64,000 nt of DNA. Source: Roseimicrobium sp. ORNL1 (lineage in GTDB: Bacteria > Verrucomicrobiota > Verrucomicrobiia > Verrucomicrobiales > Verrucomicrobiaceae). The translations under genes were made by a program, and so were the position numbers. Positions 44,249 to 52,319 of this stretch are shown in pieces (position 1 is the stretch's first letter; each line of letters starts with the position of its first letter). The notes beneath the pieces were generated by a model. That model ran no database searches, was not told the origin of the DNA, and saw only the letters and a list, made by a program, of their open reading frames with translations. The stretch spans positions 558,001 through 622,000 of the forward strand of contig NZ_CP049143.1 of assembly GCF_011044495.1 (NCBI RefSeq). The letters are read 5' to 3'.

Positions 44249-46164
44249 GATTTCGAGGGGATGAGGACCACGGCAGACATCGCCGGCACGATCCAGTTTT
44301 CTTCAGACTCAAATGCAGGTGTTCCGCCGCCGCCGTAGCTGGGATCTTCGCTGGACCAGTGAAGGTGCCAGGAGCCGCCAGCGACGGGCGCGAGCAAGGG
44401 TTCCGGCGCCGGATCGAAATCCATGGCAGGGCCGTAGTTCACAATCAGGAGCCGGTCATTTTGCTCCTTGCCAAAGCATCGTAGCACCAGCGCAGATCGT
44501 CCCAGCGGGGCGCCGTCATACTCTCCGCGCCGCACCTTGCCAAAGAGAGGATCGTTCTTGCGCAAGTGGATGAGATCCTGGTGCAGCCGGTACATCTCTT
44601 CGTTCTTTTGCCGCTCGCTGAAATCAAGGTGGCACTTTTTGAAGGTGTCATCGCTCTGCGGATCGGACAATACCGCGCGGGCCTTCTCCGTGGCGATGCC
44701 GGGGAATTGCTCCAGAAACTTCACCCTACCCTCCCCAATGCAGGCCGCGAGATCGGCGTCATGATCCGTGAAGTAGAGGAAGCGGGATGAGGAGGCAAAC
44801 TCCTGTCCTTGGAAGAGCATGGGTGTGTTTGGTCCCAGCAGGAGCAGCGCTGTCAGTGCTCGCAAGGCGCCCCGGTTTGCCATGTTGTGAATGCGCTGGC
44901 CCCAGAGAGAGTTGGCGACTTGATCGTGGTTCTGCAGGAAGGTCACAAAGTTCCACGGCTCAAGATCCAGGCAGGGAGTGCCCCGCCGTTTCTTTTGCCA
45001 CTGGTAGTACTGCCCCTGGTAGAGGAATCCCCATTTTGCGGAAGCGATGAACTCCTGTGCCCATCCTCGGTAGTCGGTGAAGTAGGCCTCCCTGCGCCCG
45101 GTCAGTGCCACGACGGCGCTATGGTGGAAGTCATCATTCCAGATGGAGTCCAGGCCATATCCATCCTTCGAGGGCGACCGTGCCAGCTTTGAGCTCTGCG
45201 TTTCATCTTCTGCCACCAGATAGATGGTGCGCGAGCCCGCTGCTTCACGCGCTCGACGCGCCAGCTCTCTGAGAATGTGCTCCTCAGAGTCGTCGAAAAT
45301 CTGCTGCGTGGCATCGAGGCGCAGGCCGTCCAGATGAAACTCCCGAATCCAGTACTCGGCGTTTGAGCAGAAAAACTCCCGCACCGGTCCGCAATGTTCT
45401 CCATCGAAGTTCAGCGCATCGCCCCACTCAGACACGCGCTTGTGGTGGAAGTAGTACTTTGAGTATTGGCCGAGATAGTTGCCATTTGGGCCAAGGTGAT
45501 TGTAGACCACATCCAGCATCACTCCGATGCCGAGACGATGGGCCTCATTGACGAAGGCTCGCATGTCATCAGGCTTTCCGTAGAGGCGCGTCGGTGCGAA
45601 GAGATCCACTCCATCGTATCCCCAGCCGCGTCTCCCGGGAAAGTCCGCCACCGGCATGATCTCCAAGAGCGTGATGCCCAGGCGCGCAAGCTCTGGCAAC
45701 TGCGCCGCCGCAGCGGCCCAAGTGCCTTCTGGGGTGAAGGTGCCCAGATGCATTTCATAGATGATCTGGCCTTCTTTGGACACTCCCTTCCAGTCGTGGT
45801 CCGTCCATGGGAATGCGAGATTGTCGACCAATTGAGAGGGGCCGTGGGGTCCCTCAGGCTGGAAGCGTGACGCAGGATCAGGGAACGCACCGGTTCCCAG
45901 CTCAAATCGATAGGTCATGCCTGCGGCGGCCGCAGGAACGAAGGCGGAGAAATACCCATCTTCCTCTGGGTCCAGAGCATGCCGGATGGAATGGGACGCC
46001 TGCGTTGCTTCTTGACCCAGGACCACCGCGACTGCCTTGCATGCCGGAGCCCATACGCGGAAGTGCGCTCCGCCATTGCTGTGGAGTTCTGGCCCCACTG
46101 CATAGACGCGTGGCGATGCTGCCGAATGATCCTGAGGGTGACTTTCCTTCGGAAAAGTGGACAT
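44245..46164 (-). CDS. treZ: Malto-oligosyltrehalose trehalohydrolase
   Basis: This 639-residue GH13 enzyme releases trehalose from malto-oligosyltrehalose. The N-terminal CBM48-like domain starts with HFRVWAPACKAVAVVLG. The barrel has DVVYNHLGPNGNYL, the nucleophile aspartate in GLRLDATQQI, the acid/base glutamate in LVAEDE and the third aspartate in FLQNHDQVAN. YFTDH and GQEFASSSRFLYF are TreZ-like. TreY, which makes the substrate, is not in the window, so it must be encoded elsewhere or the pathway is partial. A small zinc-ribbon-like gene lies 8 bases upstream, and the debranching enzyme overlaps by 4 bases downstream. Confidence 0.94.
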   Translation of the reverse strand: MSTFPKESHPQDHSAASPRVYAVGPELHSNGGAHFRVWAPACKAVAVVLGQEATQASHSIRHALDPEEDGYFSAFVPAAAAGMTYRFELGTGAFPDPASRFQPEGPHGPSQLVDNLAFPWTDHDWKGVSKEGQIIYEMHLGTFTPEGTWAAAAAQLPELARLGITLLEIMPVADFPGRRGWGYDGVDLFAPTRLYGKPDDMRAFVNEAHRLGIGVMLDVVYNHLGPNGNYLGQYSKYYFHHKRVSEWGDALNFDGEHCGPVREFFCSNAEYWIREFHLDGLRLDATQQIFDDSEEHILRELARRAREAAGSRTIYLVAEDETQSSKLARSPSKDGYGLDSIWNDDFHHSAVVALTGRREAYFTDYRGWAQEFIASAKWGFLYQGQYYQWQKKRRGTPCLDLEPWNFVTFLQNHDQVANSLWGQRIHNMANRGALRALTALLLLGPNTPMLFQGQEFASSSRFLYFTDHDADLAACIGEGRVKFLEQFPGIATEKARAVLSDPQSDDTFKKCHLDFSERQKNEEMYRLHQDLIHLRKNDPLFGKVRRGEYDGAPLGRSALVLRCFGKEQNDRLLIVNYGPAMDFDPAPEPLLAPVAGGSWHLHWSSEDPSYGGGGTPAFESEENWIVPAMSAVVLIPSKS

Positions 46165-46172
46165 GGGTTTAT

Positions 46173-46406
46173 TTACTTCCGGTCACGCAAGCCACTTTCT
46201 CCCGCATGTGAGGCGCAGTGAGCACAGCAGTACATGGTGCCGTCCGCCTCCATTCCGTGTCCGATGATGCGGCATCCGCAATGCGCACACTTCGGAGCCA
46301 GCGCCGAGATGGCGCATTCAAAGCTATCAAAGGTGTGGCTTTCTCCCGCCATCATCACCTCGAAGGATTTGTCGTAGGTATTGCCACAGGTTTCACAGGT
46401 AGCCAT
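46173..46406 (-). CDS. Small cysteine-rich, probably zinc-binding protein
   Basis: This is a 77-residue protein with three CxxC-type pairs: CETCGNTYD near the N-terminus, CAHCGCRIIGHG in the middle and YCCAHCASHAG near the end. It also has a FDSFECAI cysteine and two histidines. The spacing suggests two small zinc knuckles. Such proteins are frequent next to housekeeping or stress genes in Proteobacteria and Verrucomicrobia and have no settled function. The gap to treZ is only 8 bases, so it probably heads the treZ-debranching enzyme transcript. Confidence 0.8.
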   Translation of the reverse strand: MATCETCGNTYDKSFEVMMAGESHTFDSFECAISALAPKCAHCGCRIIGHGMEADGTMYCCAHCASHAGESGLRDRK

Positions 46407-47079
46407 GGTTGTTGTTCTCCTTCCTCCCCTTCATCGCACGCAAGGCGCGTTGCGGCTGGAAGGATCCGTGGCGCGGAAGAATGTCCTCGTCCGCAGGCGC
46501 GTGTGGGCGCAAGTGTCTTTGTGTGGACAGGCGTGGGAAACAACACCCTGGTAGGGCGCGGAGCCTGCTCGCAATTGCCGCATGCGCTGCTGCAATGCGG
46601 CACTCATGGCTTCGCGTGTCTCTGAAGCGACCCAATCGCGCGCCGGACTCTCAGAGCCTCCACGTCCGGCTATCTAGTATCCGCCGTAGACTTCGCGACC
46701 ATCGTAAAAAATTTCCGATGGCGATACGGAATTCAGTGATGGCGGATCCCCTGCCTGATTCGGAGCAAGACCGGCAGGCCCGGCCGACTCAATAGGGTGT
46801 TGTGCGTGGTCGATATTTTCTGATTCCAACGAGTCCGTGTTTTTCATGGGGATGTCGCAAAAGAATGGACAGGCGAAACGAAGATCAGGTCAGGCTCTTA
46901 TCTGGCCTGATGGTGCTCTCAGGGGGCCTCCCGAGGACCTTCTCCTTTGGGGAGGGGGGAGCCCTCGGGAGCGGCCTTGCAATCCGCACTTCCACACTGG
47001 GACGGGGACCGAAAGGTGACGGGAAAGTGGTTGCAACGCCATGCTCCCGAGCTAATTGGCTTTTTGCAAGGCAACTACG
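46407..47079. other. 673-base intergenic region with a structured leader before the OTC gene
   Basis: No credible gene was found; the open frames here lack coding character. The last 200 bases, probably transcribed as the leader of the ornithine carbamoyltransferase gene, contain two strong hairpins in a row. One has a 10-bp stem with one G-T pair (46884-46893 with 46902-46911). The second has 12 bp with a 2-base bulge (46925-46936 with 46963-46976). They could be a regulatory leader, but no known riboswitch consensus was recognised. The left part should contain the promoter of the zinc-binding protein-treZ unit on the minus strand. Confidence 0.45.
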
Positions 47080-48060
47080 ATGAACATTGACCTAAAAGGG
47101 CGGAGCCTGATCGAGCTGTTTGAGTATACCGATGAAGAGGTTGCATACCTGGTGGACCGCGCGCTGCAGGTGAAGGATGAAAAGAAGAAGCGCATCTTCC
47201 CCAAGCGCTTGGCAAACAGGACCATCGGAATGATTTTCCTGAAGCCCTCCTGCCGCACCCGACTGGCCTTTGTCGTTGCCGCCAATGATGAAGGCGCCCA
47301 TGTGGAAAACCTTCCTAGTGAGGACATCCGTTTTGGCATCAAGGAGTCAGTGAAGGACATCTCCCGCGTTTTCGGTCGCATGCTCGATGGCATTGCCTTC
47401 CGCGGCTTTGAGCAGAGTCATGTGGAGATGCTTGCCGAGTACTCCGGCGTGCCGGTGTGGAACGCTCTCTCGAACAAGTTTCACCCCACGCAGACCCTGG
47501 CTGACAGCATGACTCTGCGGGAGGAATTCGGAGATTTGTCCAAGGTCACCATGGCTTTCGTGGGAGACGGACGGAACAACATGGTGAACTCCCTGATGAT
47601 TGCGGCCGTGAAGCAGGGCTTCAAAATCCGCGTCGTCGCTCCGCCGGAGCTGCATCCCACACCGGAGACCATGAGCGAGATCCAATCCCTCGTGGGCAAG
47701 GATCTGCGGGCCAATGTCGAGATGTTCACTGATGTGCGCAAAGGCGTGGCCGGCTGCGATGCCGTTTACGGTGACGTCTGGATCTCCATGGGCGAGGAAC
47801 ACCTGATCGAAGAGCGCATCAATCTCCTGAAGCCCTATCGCATTACCAAGGATGTCATGGACATGACTGGCAATTCCCGGGCCATCTACCTGCATTGCCT
47901 CCCGGCCCTCCACGACCAGAACACCGAAGTCACCCGCACCTATCCGGAGATTCTGGACGTGACGGACGACGTCTTCGAAGCCAGCTACAGCCGTGTCTTC
48001 AATCAGGCAGAAAACCGCATGCACACCATCAAGGCGTTGATGATCGAGACGGTGGGGTGA
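47080..48060 (+). CDS. argF: Ornithine carbamoyltransferase
   Basis: This 326-residue enzyme condenses ornithine and carbamoyl phosphate to citrulline. The carbamoyl-phosphate site is S57-C-R-T-R61, where most family members have STRTR, so threonine is replaced by cysteine. HPTQTLAD (135-142), FVGDGRNNMVNSLM, DVWISMGE, the catalytic HCLPALHD and the closing ENRMHTIKA are all typical. Motif wording (KESVKDISRVFGRMLDG) is closest to the catabolic/ArcB-like branch, so argF is a functional label. The ATG at 47080 was preferred over one 24 bases upstream because the family N-terminus (DLKGRSLIEL) follows it directly. AAGG lies about 10 bases before. Confidence 0.92.
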   Translation: MNIDLKGRSLIELFEYTDEEVAYLVDRALQVKDEKKKRIFPKRLANRTIGMIFLKPSCRTRLAFVVAANDEGAHVENLPSEDIRFGIKESVKDISRVFGRMLDGIAFRGFEQSHVEMLAEYSGVPVWNALSNKFHPTQTLADSMTLREEFGDLSKVTMAFVGDGRNNMVNSLMIAAVKQGFKIRVVAPPELHPTPETMSEIQSLVGKDLRANVEMFTDVRKGVAGCDAVYGDVWISMGEEHLIEERINLLKPYRITKDVMDMTGNSRAIYLHCLPALHDQNTEVTRTYPEILDVTDDVFEASYSRVFNQAENRMHTIKALMIETVG

Positions 48061-48163
48061 GGTGCTTTTGCGCACACTGTTGATTGCTGGACTCCCAGTC
48101 CATCAAAAGTAATTTGCCGGGTTCTCCTTCACGCCAGGAGAGCCTAGGTCAGTCGAGCTGAGG

Positions 48164-48249
48164 TGCCGACAGCGGGACTCGAACCCGCACGGTGGTCGCC
48201 CACCAACGGATTTTAAGTCCGTTGCGTCTACCGGTTCCGCCATGTCGGC
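48164..48249 (-). tRNA. tRNA-Leu (UAA)
   Basis: The minus strand folds into a complete class II tRNA: acceptor stem GCCGACA/TGTCGGC, anticodon loop CTTAAAA with anticodon TAA, a long variable arm (GGTGGGCGACCACC) and a T-arm GCGGG TTCGAGT CCCGC. The discriminator is A, as in all tRNA-Leu. CCA is not encoded (CCT follows), so it must be added after transcription. Confidence 0.97.
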
Positions 48250-48410
48250 ATTTGGCACTCAAATAACTGACGGTGGAGTGATTTGAAGAGACTGCGTGAT
48301 TGCGCAAGTTCAATTGCTCCACTGTGGCGGGAACATACTCAGTTGGAGATACAAGTCCGGGAATTTTGCATTCATTCTATTCCGGCTTGCTGTGGGGCTC
48401 GGCTTCAAGC

Positions 48411-49085
48411 TCAGGCTCTCCAACTGCGCATGCATTCCAGCCAGGATGTTAAGGCGCTCATTTCCTTGGGAAGCTCATTCCACCCTTTCCAGGTGTAGTT
48501 GGTGAGGATGCCGTACAGCAGGAAGTCGGCGTACACCGGGCGCTCACCGAGGAGGAATGTCTTGTGCTGAAGCATGGCGTTGAAGCGCGCGAAATGTTTC
48601 GTGGCTCCGGCGCGGAGATCGGCGAGTGATGCTCTCCATTGGTCGATGCAGCCACGGCCAAACTTTCGTTCCTTGTGGCGCAGCGTCATCACCCGGCCCA
48701 CGGGATCTTCGATGGAGGGCACGTAGAAAACATCCGTGCAGCGAAAGGTGGAGCCTTCGACCTCATCATCGAGGTAGGCGATGAGGATGTCGTGCAAACC
48801 CGCGAGGTTCTCAGGGAAAAGAGTCTCTCCGGCAAAGGTCTTGTCCACATAGCGTGCCACGTCATTGCTCTCGGCGGTGCTTTCGCAGATGACCTTGCCG
48901 TCATGCACGAGCATGGGCACCTGGTAGTAGGCACCACCGCTGGCTTCGATCACCGCGCGGCGGTCCCAGTTGGGCACGTCGACGATCTCAAGTGGCACCT
49001 CATACGCCTGCAGAAGACGCTTGATGGGCAGGCAGTAGGGGCTGTGGGGCAGGTCGTAGAGAGTCAGGCTCGTGCGCGTGCTCAT
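48411..49085 (-). CDS. Glutathione S-transferase family protein
   Basis: This is a 224-residue protein with a thioredoxin-like N-terminal domain (LTLYDLPHSPYCLPIKRLLQAYEVPLEIVDV, with the active-site region SPYC) and an all-helical C-terminal domain. The QVPMLVHDGKVICESTAESNDVARYVD stretch contains the cis-proline VPML and the ES glutathione-binding pair, as in the GST_N_3 group. Substrate unknown. It is transcribed in the same direction as lexA and begins 7 bases after the lexA stop codon, so it may be part of the SOS-controlled transcript. Confidence 0.85.
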   Translation of the reverse strand: MSTRTSLTLYDLPHSPYCLPIKRLLQAYEVPLEIVDVPNWDRRAVIEASGGAYYQVPMLVHDGKVICESTAESNDVARYVDKTFAGETLFPENLAGLHDILIAYLDDEVEGSTFRCTDVFYVPSIEDPVGRVMTLRHKERKFGRGCIDQWRASLADLRAGATKHFARFNAMLQHKTFLLGERPVYADFLLYGILTNYTWKGWNELPKEMSALTSWLECMRSWRA

Positions 49086-49092
49086 GTCTTGA

Positions 49093-49701
49093 TCAGACGT
49101 TCGGGTTGGGACGGAAGAGTCCCACCATTACGCCCTGAATGGACAATTCTCGAACGGGGATGAGGTCCGGATAGGCCGGATTCTCTGCGCGGAGAAACGG
49201 ACGGCCCTTGTCGATGAGGTAGCGCTTCAGGGTCGTCTCACCATCCATGAGTGCGGCGACGATGTCGCGGGGCTTGGGTTCCTTCTGTTCCAGGATGACG
49301 AAATCGCCATGGCAGATATGCGCGCCCACCATCGAGTCGCCACGCACTTTCAGAGCGAAGGGCCTGGCACTGGGGCGCAGGCCCAGAGTGCTCATGTCCA
49401 TGCTCAGCTTGCCGTCGGAGAATTGCGGATTGTCCGCTGTGAAGCCAGCGGGGATGAGCCCGTAGAAGGGGATGTCCACCGTGTCGCGCTCCATGTCTTC
49501 CGGGAAGACGACTGCCCGCGCCTTGCCGGCGAGGCGTCGAATGGCTCCCTTGCGTTCCAGAGCCTTCAGGTGGCTCATGGCTGCCGTCTGGCTGGCGAAT
49601 CCGAAGTGCTGCTGGATGTCCCGGGTGCTGGGCATCACACCGTGCGTACGCTGGTAAGTGCGCAAGAATCCGATGAGTTCCTGTTGACGTTCGGTAAGCA
49701 T
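49093..49701 (-). CDS. lexA: LexA repressor
   Basis: This is a 202-residue SOS repressor. The winged helix is MLTERQQELIGFLRTYQRTH, then PSTRDIQQHFGFASQTAAMSHLKALERKG. The self-cleavage site is A85-G86 (GLIPAGFTAD), the nucleophile S123 (VRGDSMVG) and the lysine K159 (ETTLKRYL), so RecA-stimulated autocleavage should work. The ATG at 49701 matches the LexA N-terminus; an ATG 9 bases upstream (49710) is possible. A perfect-arm palindrome TGAAC-ACT-GTTCA sits just before it. The GST gene follows 7 bases downstream, so repair and a detoxification function may share control. Confidence 0.93.
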   Translation of the reverse strand: MLTERQQELIGFLRTYQRTHGVMPSTRDIQQHFGFASQTAAMSHLKALERKGAIRRLAGKARAVVFPEDMERDTVDIPFYGLIPAGFTADNPQFSDGKLSMDMSTLGLRPSARPFALKVRGDSMVGAHICHGDFVILEQKEPKPRDIVAALMDGETTLKRYLIDKGRPFLRAENPAYPDLIPVRELSIQGVMVGLFRPNPNV

Positions 49702-49711
49702 GAGGCGCATT

Positions 49712-49724
49712 TGAACACTGTTCA
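49712..49724. promoter_or_regulatory. Candidate LexA box in front of lexA
   Basis: TGAACACTGTTCA is a palindrome with 5-bp arms and a 3-base centre. Its GAAC/GTTC halves resemble known LexA half-sites. It ends 10 bases before the chosen lexA start. The spacing differs from the TGTTC-N4-GAACA motif reported for Verrucomicrobia, so this is a suggestion only. Confidence 0.4.
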
Positions 49725-49729
49725 GGATG

Positions 49730-49757
49730 TCAGGCAAGAGAAATCTGTTTTGCCTGA
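49730..49757. promoter_or_regulatory. Inverted repeat between lexA and the divergent TPR gene
   Basis: TCAGGCAA (49730-49737) and TTGCCTGA (49750-49757) are perfect 8-bp arms around 12 bases. The repeat lies in the shared promoter region of lexA and the TPR gene and could be a binding site for a dimeric regulator. Confidence 0.45.
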
Positions 49758-49783
49758 GCGCTCACCCTGAGGATATTTGCGCC

Positions 49784-50581
49784 ATGCCCGCCCCTGCTCA
49801 GTGTCTGATTTTTGCTTTTACGCTCGCTATCTCGCCAGTTTTTTCCCAAGAAACGAAGCCTGCTCCCGCCGCGCCTGCGGCAACACCTGCTCCTGCACCT
49901 GAAACTGCCCCATCAAAGGACGCGCCAAAAAATGAGGCGGACAAAGAAAAGGCTCCAGTTCCACAGAAGACCGGTGACGCTGCTACGCTCGGTCTTCCCA
50001 ATCAGACCAAGACCGGCACCTTGCCAGCTAACAACACCACGATCTCTGAACTCGCTGCCCAGGCCTTTGGTCGCAAGGACTGGGACACGGCGCGGAAATA
50101 CTATGAGCAGATGCTGCGCGAGGATCCGCTCAATGCGCTCACCCACGCCAACCTCGGTGCGGTGGAGCAGCAGTCCGGCCGCTTGAAAGAAGCGCAGGCA
50201 CTCTTCAGCAGGGCAGTCGCCATCAATCCAGATCTGCAGCAGACCTGGGTGGCACTCGGTCTGGTGAGCTATGAGAAGGGCGACCTGTACTACGCCCTTC
50301 ATGCCATCGGACGCGCGATCCACGAGGATCCCACCGATGCCCGTGCGCACAACTACCTTGCGGCAGTATCGAAAAAACTTGGCTGGCTGGATGCAGCCGA
50401 AGCTGAGCTTCTCCGCGCCATCGAGCTCGATCCCAAATACGCCAACGCCCACTTCAATCTCTGCATCATGTACCTGGAGCGCAAGCCCCCGGCCTTGGAA
50501 TTGGCGAAGCGTCACTATGAGAAAGCCGTGGCCCTCGGCGCGGCGCGTGATGAGCTGGTGGAGGAGAAGCTGAAGGAATAG
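49784..50581 (+). CDS. Secreted TPR protein with Pro/Ala-rich linker
   Basis: This is a 265-residue protein with a signal peptide (QCLIFAFTLAISPVFS). A linker rich in proline, alanine and lysine occupies residues about 25-70. Residues 88-240 hold at least four tetratricopeptide units (AAQAFGRKDWDTARKYYEQM, HANLGAVEQQSGRLKEAQAL, YEKGDLYYALHAIGRAIHED, LGWLDAAEAELLRAIELDPK). The linker suggests crossing or attaching to the cell envelope, with the TPR part binding proteins. The gene is divergent from lexA across an 82-base gap holding two palindromes, so it may be under DNA-damage control. Partner unknown. Confidence 0.8.
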   Translation: MPAPAQCLIFAFTLAISPVFSQETKPAPAAPAATPAPAPETAPSKDAPKNEADKEKAPVPQKTGDAATLGLPNQTKTGTLPANNTTISELAAQAFGRKDWDTARKYYEQMLREDPLNALTHANLGAVEQQSGRLKEAQALFSRAVAINPDLQQTWVALGLVSYEKGDLYYALHAIGRAIHEDPTDARAHNYLAAVSKKLGWLDAAEAELLRAIELDPKYANAHFNLCIMYLERKPPALELAKRHYEKAVALGAARDELVEEKLKE

Positions 50582-50634
50582 CTCAGCTTCCTCATTCATC
50601 GGTAGGCAAATAATGTCTGCCCAAGCAGCTATCG

Positions 50635-51624
50635 TTAGTTCACTTTAGGCCTAGGGTGAACTACCAGAAGCTTCTTCGTGTCCATCAGGTCGTAGTAAGC
50701 CCAAATATGCTGTTCTTGTGCTTGTGCGATCCATCGGGATTCGTCGTCATCGCCTGTGATGTTCTCGTTGATTTGCCCACGCAATTTGAGATCCTCTACA
50801 GAATGGAGAAATTCGTAGCCTCCAGCCTTGATCGCTCGTGCCCGCATTCTTTTGATTGTCTTCGCGATCTTCTCGCTATAGTACTCTTGACCGAAGAGGG
50901 TAGGAATTTTTTCCATTCCATTCGCTGCGAAATTGTAAGTTGCGGGATCGAAAATATTACGGATCCGCGTGGTCCTTTTTGCGAGGCCAAGCCCGGCATA
51001 GTATTGAGTAAACGCGAGATTGCCGGGAGTAGAGGCTCCAGAGATTAGGCACGACACGTCGATCTGATCATTCCTGTCCCAGAATCGCATTTCCTCGTGC
51101 AGCCATGATGCAACTACGGGAGCCATGGTTCCACCAAAACTGTGTCCTACTACGGTTACTAGTGATCGGCGATAGATGGTCTTCAAAAACTCCAAAAGCG
51201 ATCGTCTTTTACTGCGGAGAGTTCTGATGTGGTCTAGTGCGATTTGGGTTCCGTCGGCAATCCGCGGATCGTCTTGCGAATACGGCCATCTTTTCTGTGG
51301 ATAAATATTGAAAGCAAGAATCAGCCAGTCATAAATGGATGATGGATTGACTGCCGAAAGGGCAACAACATAGTCTGCCCGGTCGCGCCTCCGAGCGACA
51401 TACACAGCTTGGTCCGCATATTTGGAGAATGGTCGTGCTTGGAAGACAGAAGGCCCCCAAACACGTTCCCATTCGCCAATCTCTTCTTTGAAGAAGAGTA
51501 GCCCTTCGTCTAAATTTTTAGACAGGCTCGCCTCCAATGAATTTTTGTCACCCTTTTCATTGATCTGAGCATTGGCAAGAATGCCCAAGGTGAATTTTGT
51601 CTGAATGTTGGTGTACATTCTCAA
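50635..51624 (-). CDS. Class 3 lipase-like alpha/beta hydrolase
   Basis: This 329-residue protein has the nucleophile elbow GHSFGG (VTVVGHSFGGTMAPVVASWL) at about residues 160-165, preceded by a long helix, as in family 3 lipases. The acid residue is probably the D in NIFDPAT and the histidine the H in EQHIWAYYD near the C-terminus. No signal peptide is visible. Codon usage and composition are visibly AT-richer than the flanking genes, suggesting recent acquisition. It lies downstream of the small unrecognised gene on the same strand, 90 bases apart. Substrate unknown; the lipase-plus-small-gene arrangement also resembles effector pairs, which is speculation. Confidence 0.7.
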   Translation of the reverse strand: MRMYTNIQTKFTLGILANAQINEKGDKNSLEASLSKNLDEGLLFFKEEIGEWERVWGPSVFQARPFSKYADQAVYVARRRDRADYVVALSAVNPSSIYDWLILAFNIYPQKRWPYSQDDPRIADGTQIALDHIRTLRSKRRSLLEFLKTIYRRSLVTVVGHSFGGTMAPVVASWLHEEMRFWDRNDQIDVSCLISGASTPGNLAFTQYYAGLGLAKRTTRIRNIFDPATYNFAANGMEKIPTLFGQEYYSEKIAKTIKRMRARAIKAGGYEFLHSVEDLKLRGQINENITGDDDESRWIAQAQEQHIWAYYDLMDTKKLLVVHPRPKVN

Positions 51625-51714
51625 GAGCGATCAGCGTTGTTGAACTTGGATATTCCTGAATTAGGCAGCAGCGAAACTACCAGGGAGGCTCAGCTCCGCG
51701 CACTGCCTGTGTGG

Positions 51715-52110
51715 TCAGGGGAACATTTTTTTCTTAAAAATGTACCCGTCGGCACTGAAGACACCTTGGGTCACAACAAAGTGCACTGTGAGTGTGCACT
51801 TTGTGTTTGAGAGAACTTTTTCGTCGTATTGCCAATCCGTCACTGAAACTGTCGTAATGAGCTTATGTCCTTGGGGGGAAAAATAGGTACATTTTCCCTC
51901 AGATGCCTTGGGATGAACGGAAAGAATTGCGCTGAACTTTGACGCAACGTCCTTGTTGTCTTCTCCCTTGGCGACAAGGGCTAGCTCGATTAAGAATTGC
52001 AGTTGCTGACCCTCATATTGGAATGTTGCGTAGGCATTGTTCACTAACAGTGCTCCGTTTGCCAAGTCGAGGTCATCGCCTTTTGTCTGATTTCCAATGT
52101 TTGTAGCCAT
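51715..52110 (-). CDS. Hypothetical protein in an AT-rich region
   Basis: This is a 131-residue protein starting at the ATG at 52110, with an AGAAGAAAG purine stretch in front. The longer frame upstream has poor coding character. The sequence is rich in beta-like stretches (NAYATFQYEGQQLQFLIELAL, CTLTVHFVVTQGVFSADGYIF) with two cysteines and no signal peptide. No family was recognised. It is the first gene of a pair with the lipase-like gene on the same strand, and both have the same AT-rich composition, unlike the surroundings. Confidence 0.55.
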   Translation of the reverse strand: MATNIGNQTKGDDLDLANGALLVNNAYATFQYEGQQLQFLIELALVAKGEDNKDVASKFSAILSVHPKASEGKCTYFSPQGHKLITTVSVTDWQYDEKVLSNTKCTLTVHFVVTQGVFSADGYIFKKKMFP

Positions 52111-52274
52111 AGCTTTCTTCTGGTTAGTATTGTTGAATTTAATTAATTGGATTTGTGATCCCTTGGGTGTGAAAGGGTGGAGGTTCTGTTGCCTTGAGTT
52201 GGCTAGATCGCTTTTGCGGTGTTTGAAACCGCAGCCACACACGGACAAGCATTCCAGATTTCGACTTGACTGCC

Positions 52275-52292
52275 ATACGCGGAACCGCGTAT
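52275..52292. promoter_or_regulatory. Operator-like palindrome before the DUF5069 gene
   Basis: ATACGCGGAACCGCGTAT has perfect 8-bp arms and a 2-base centre. It lies between a TTGACT (52266-52271) and a TATTGA (52290-52295) with 18 bases between them, so it fits a promoter with an operator in its spacer, 28 bases before the start codon. A second hairpin TGCGGT/ACCGCA lies at 52215-52233. Confidence 0.5.
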
Positions 52293-52319
52293 TGACTACA
52301 GATTCAGTTTCTCCGCGAG

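Noticed and set aside
46409-46795. A 128-codon frame and others upstream of OTC
   Set aside because: Arginine- and serine-rich composition, no start signal, and overlapping frames on both strands.
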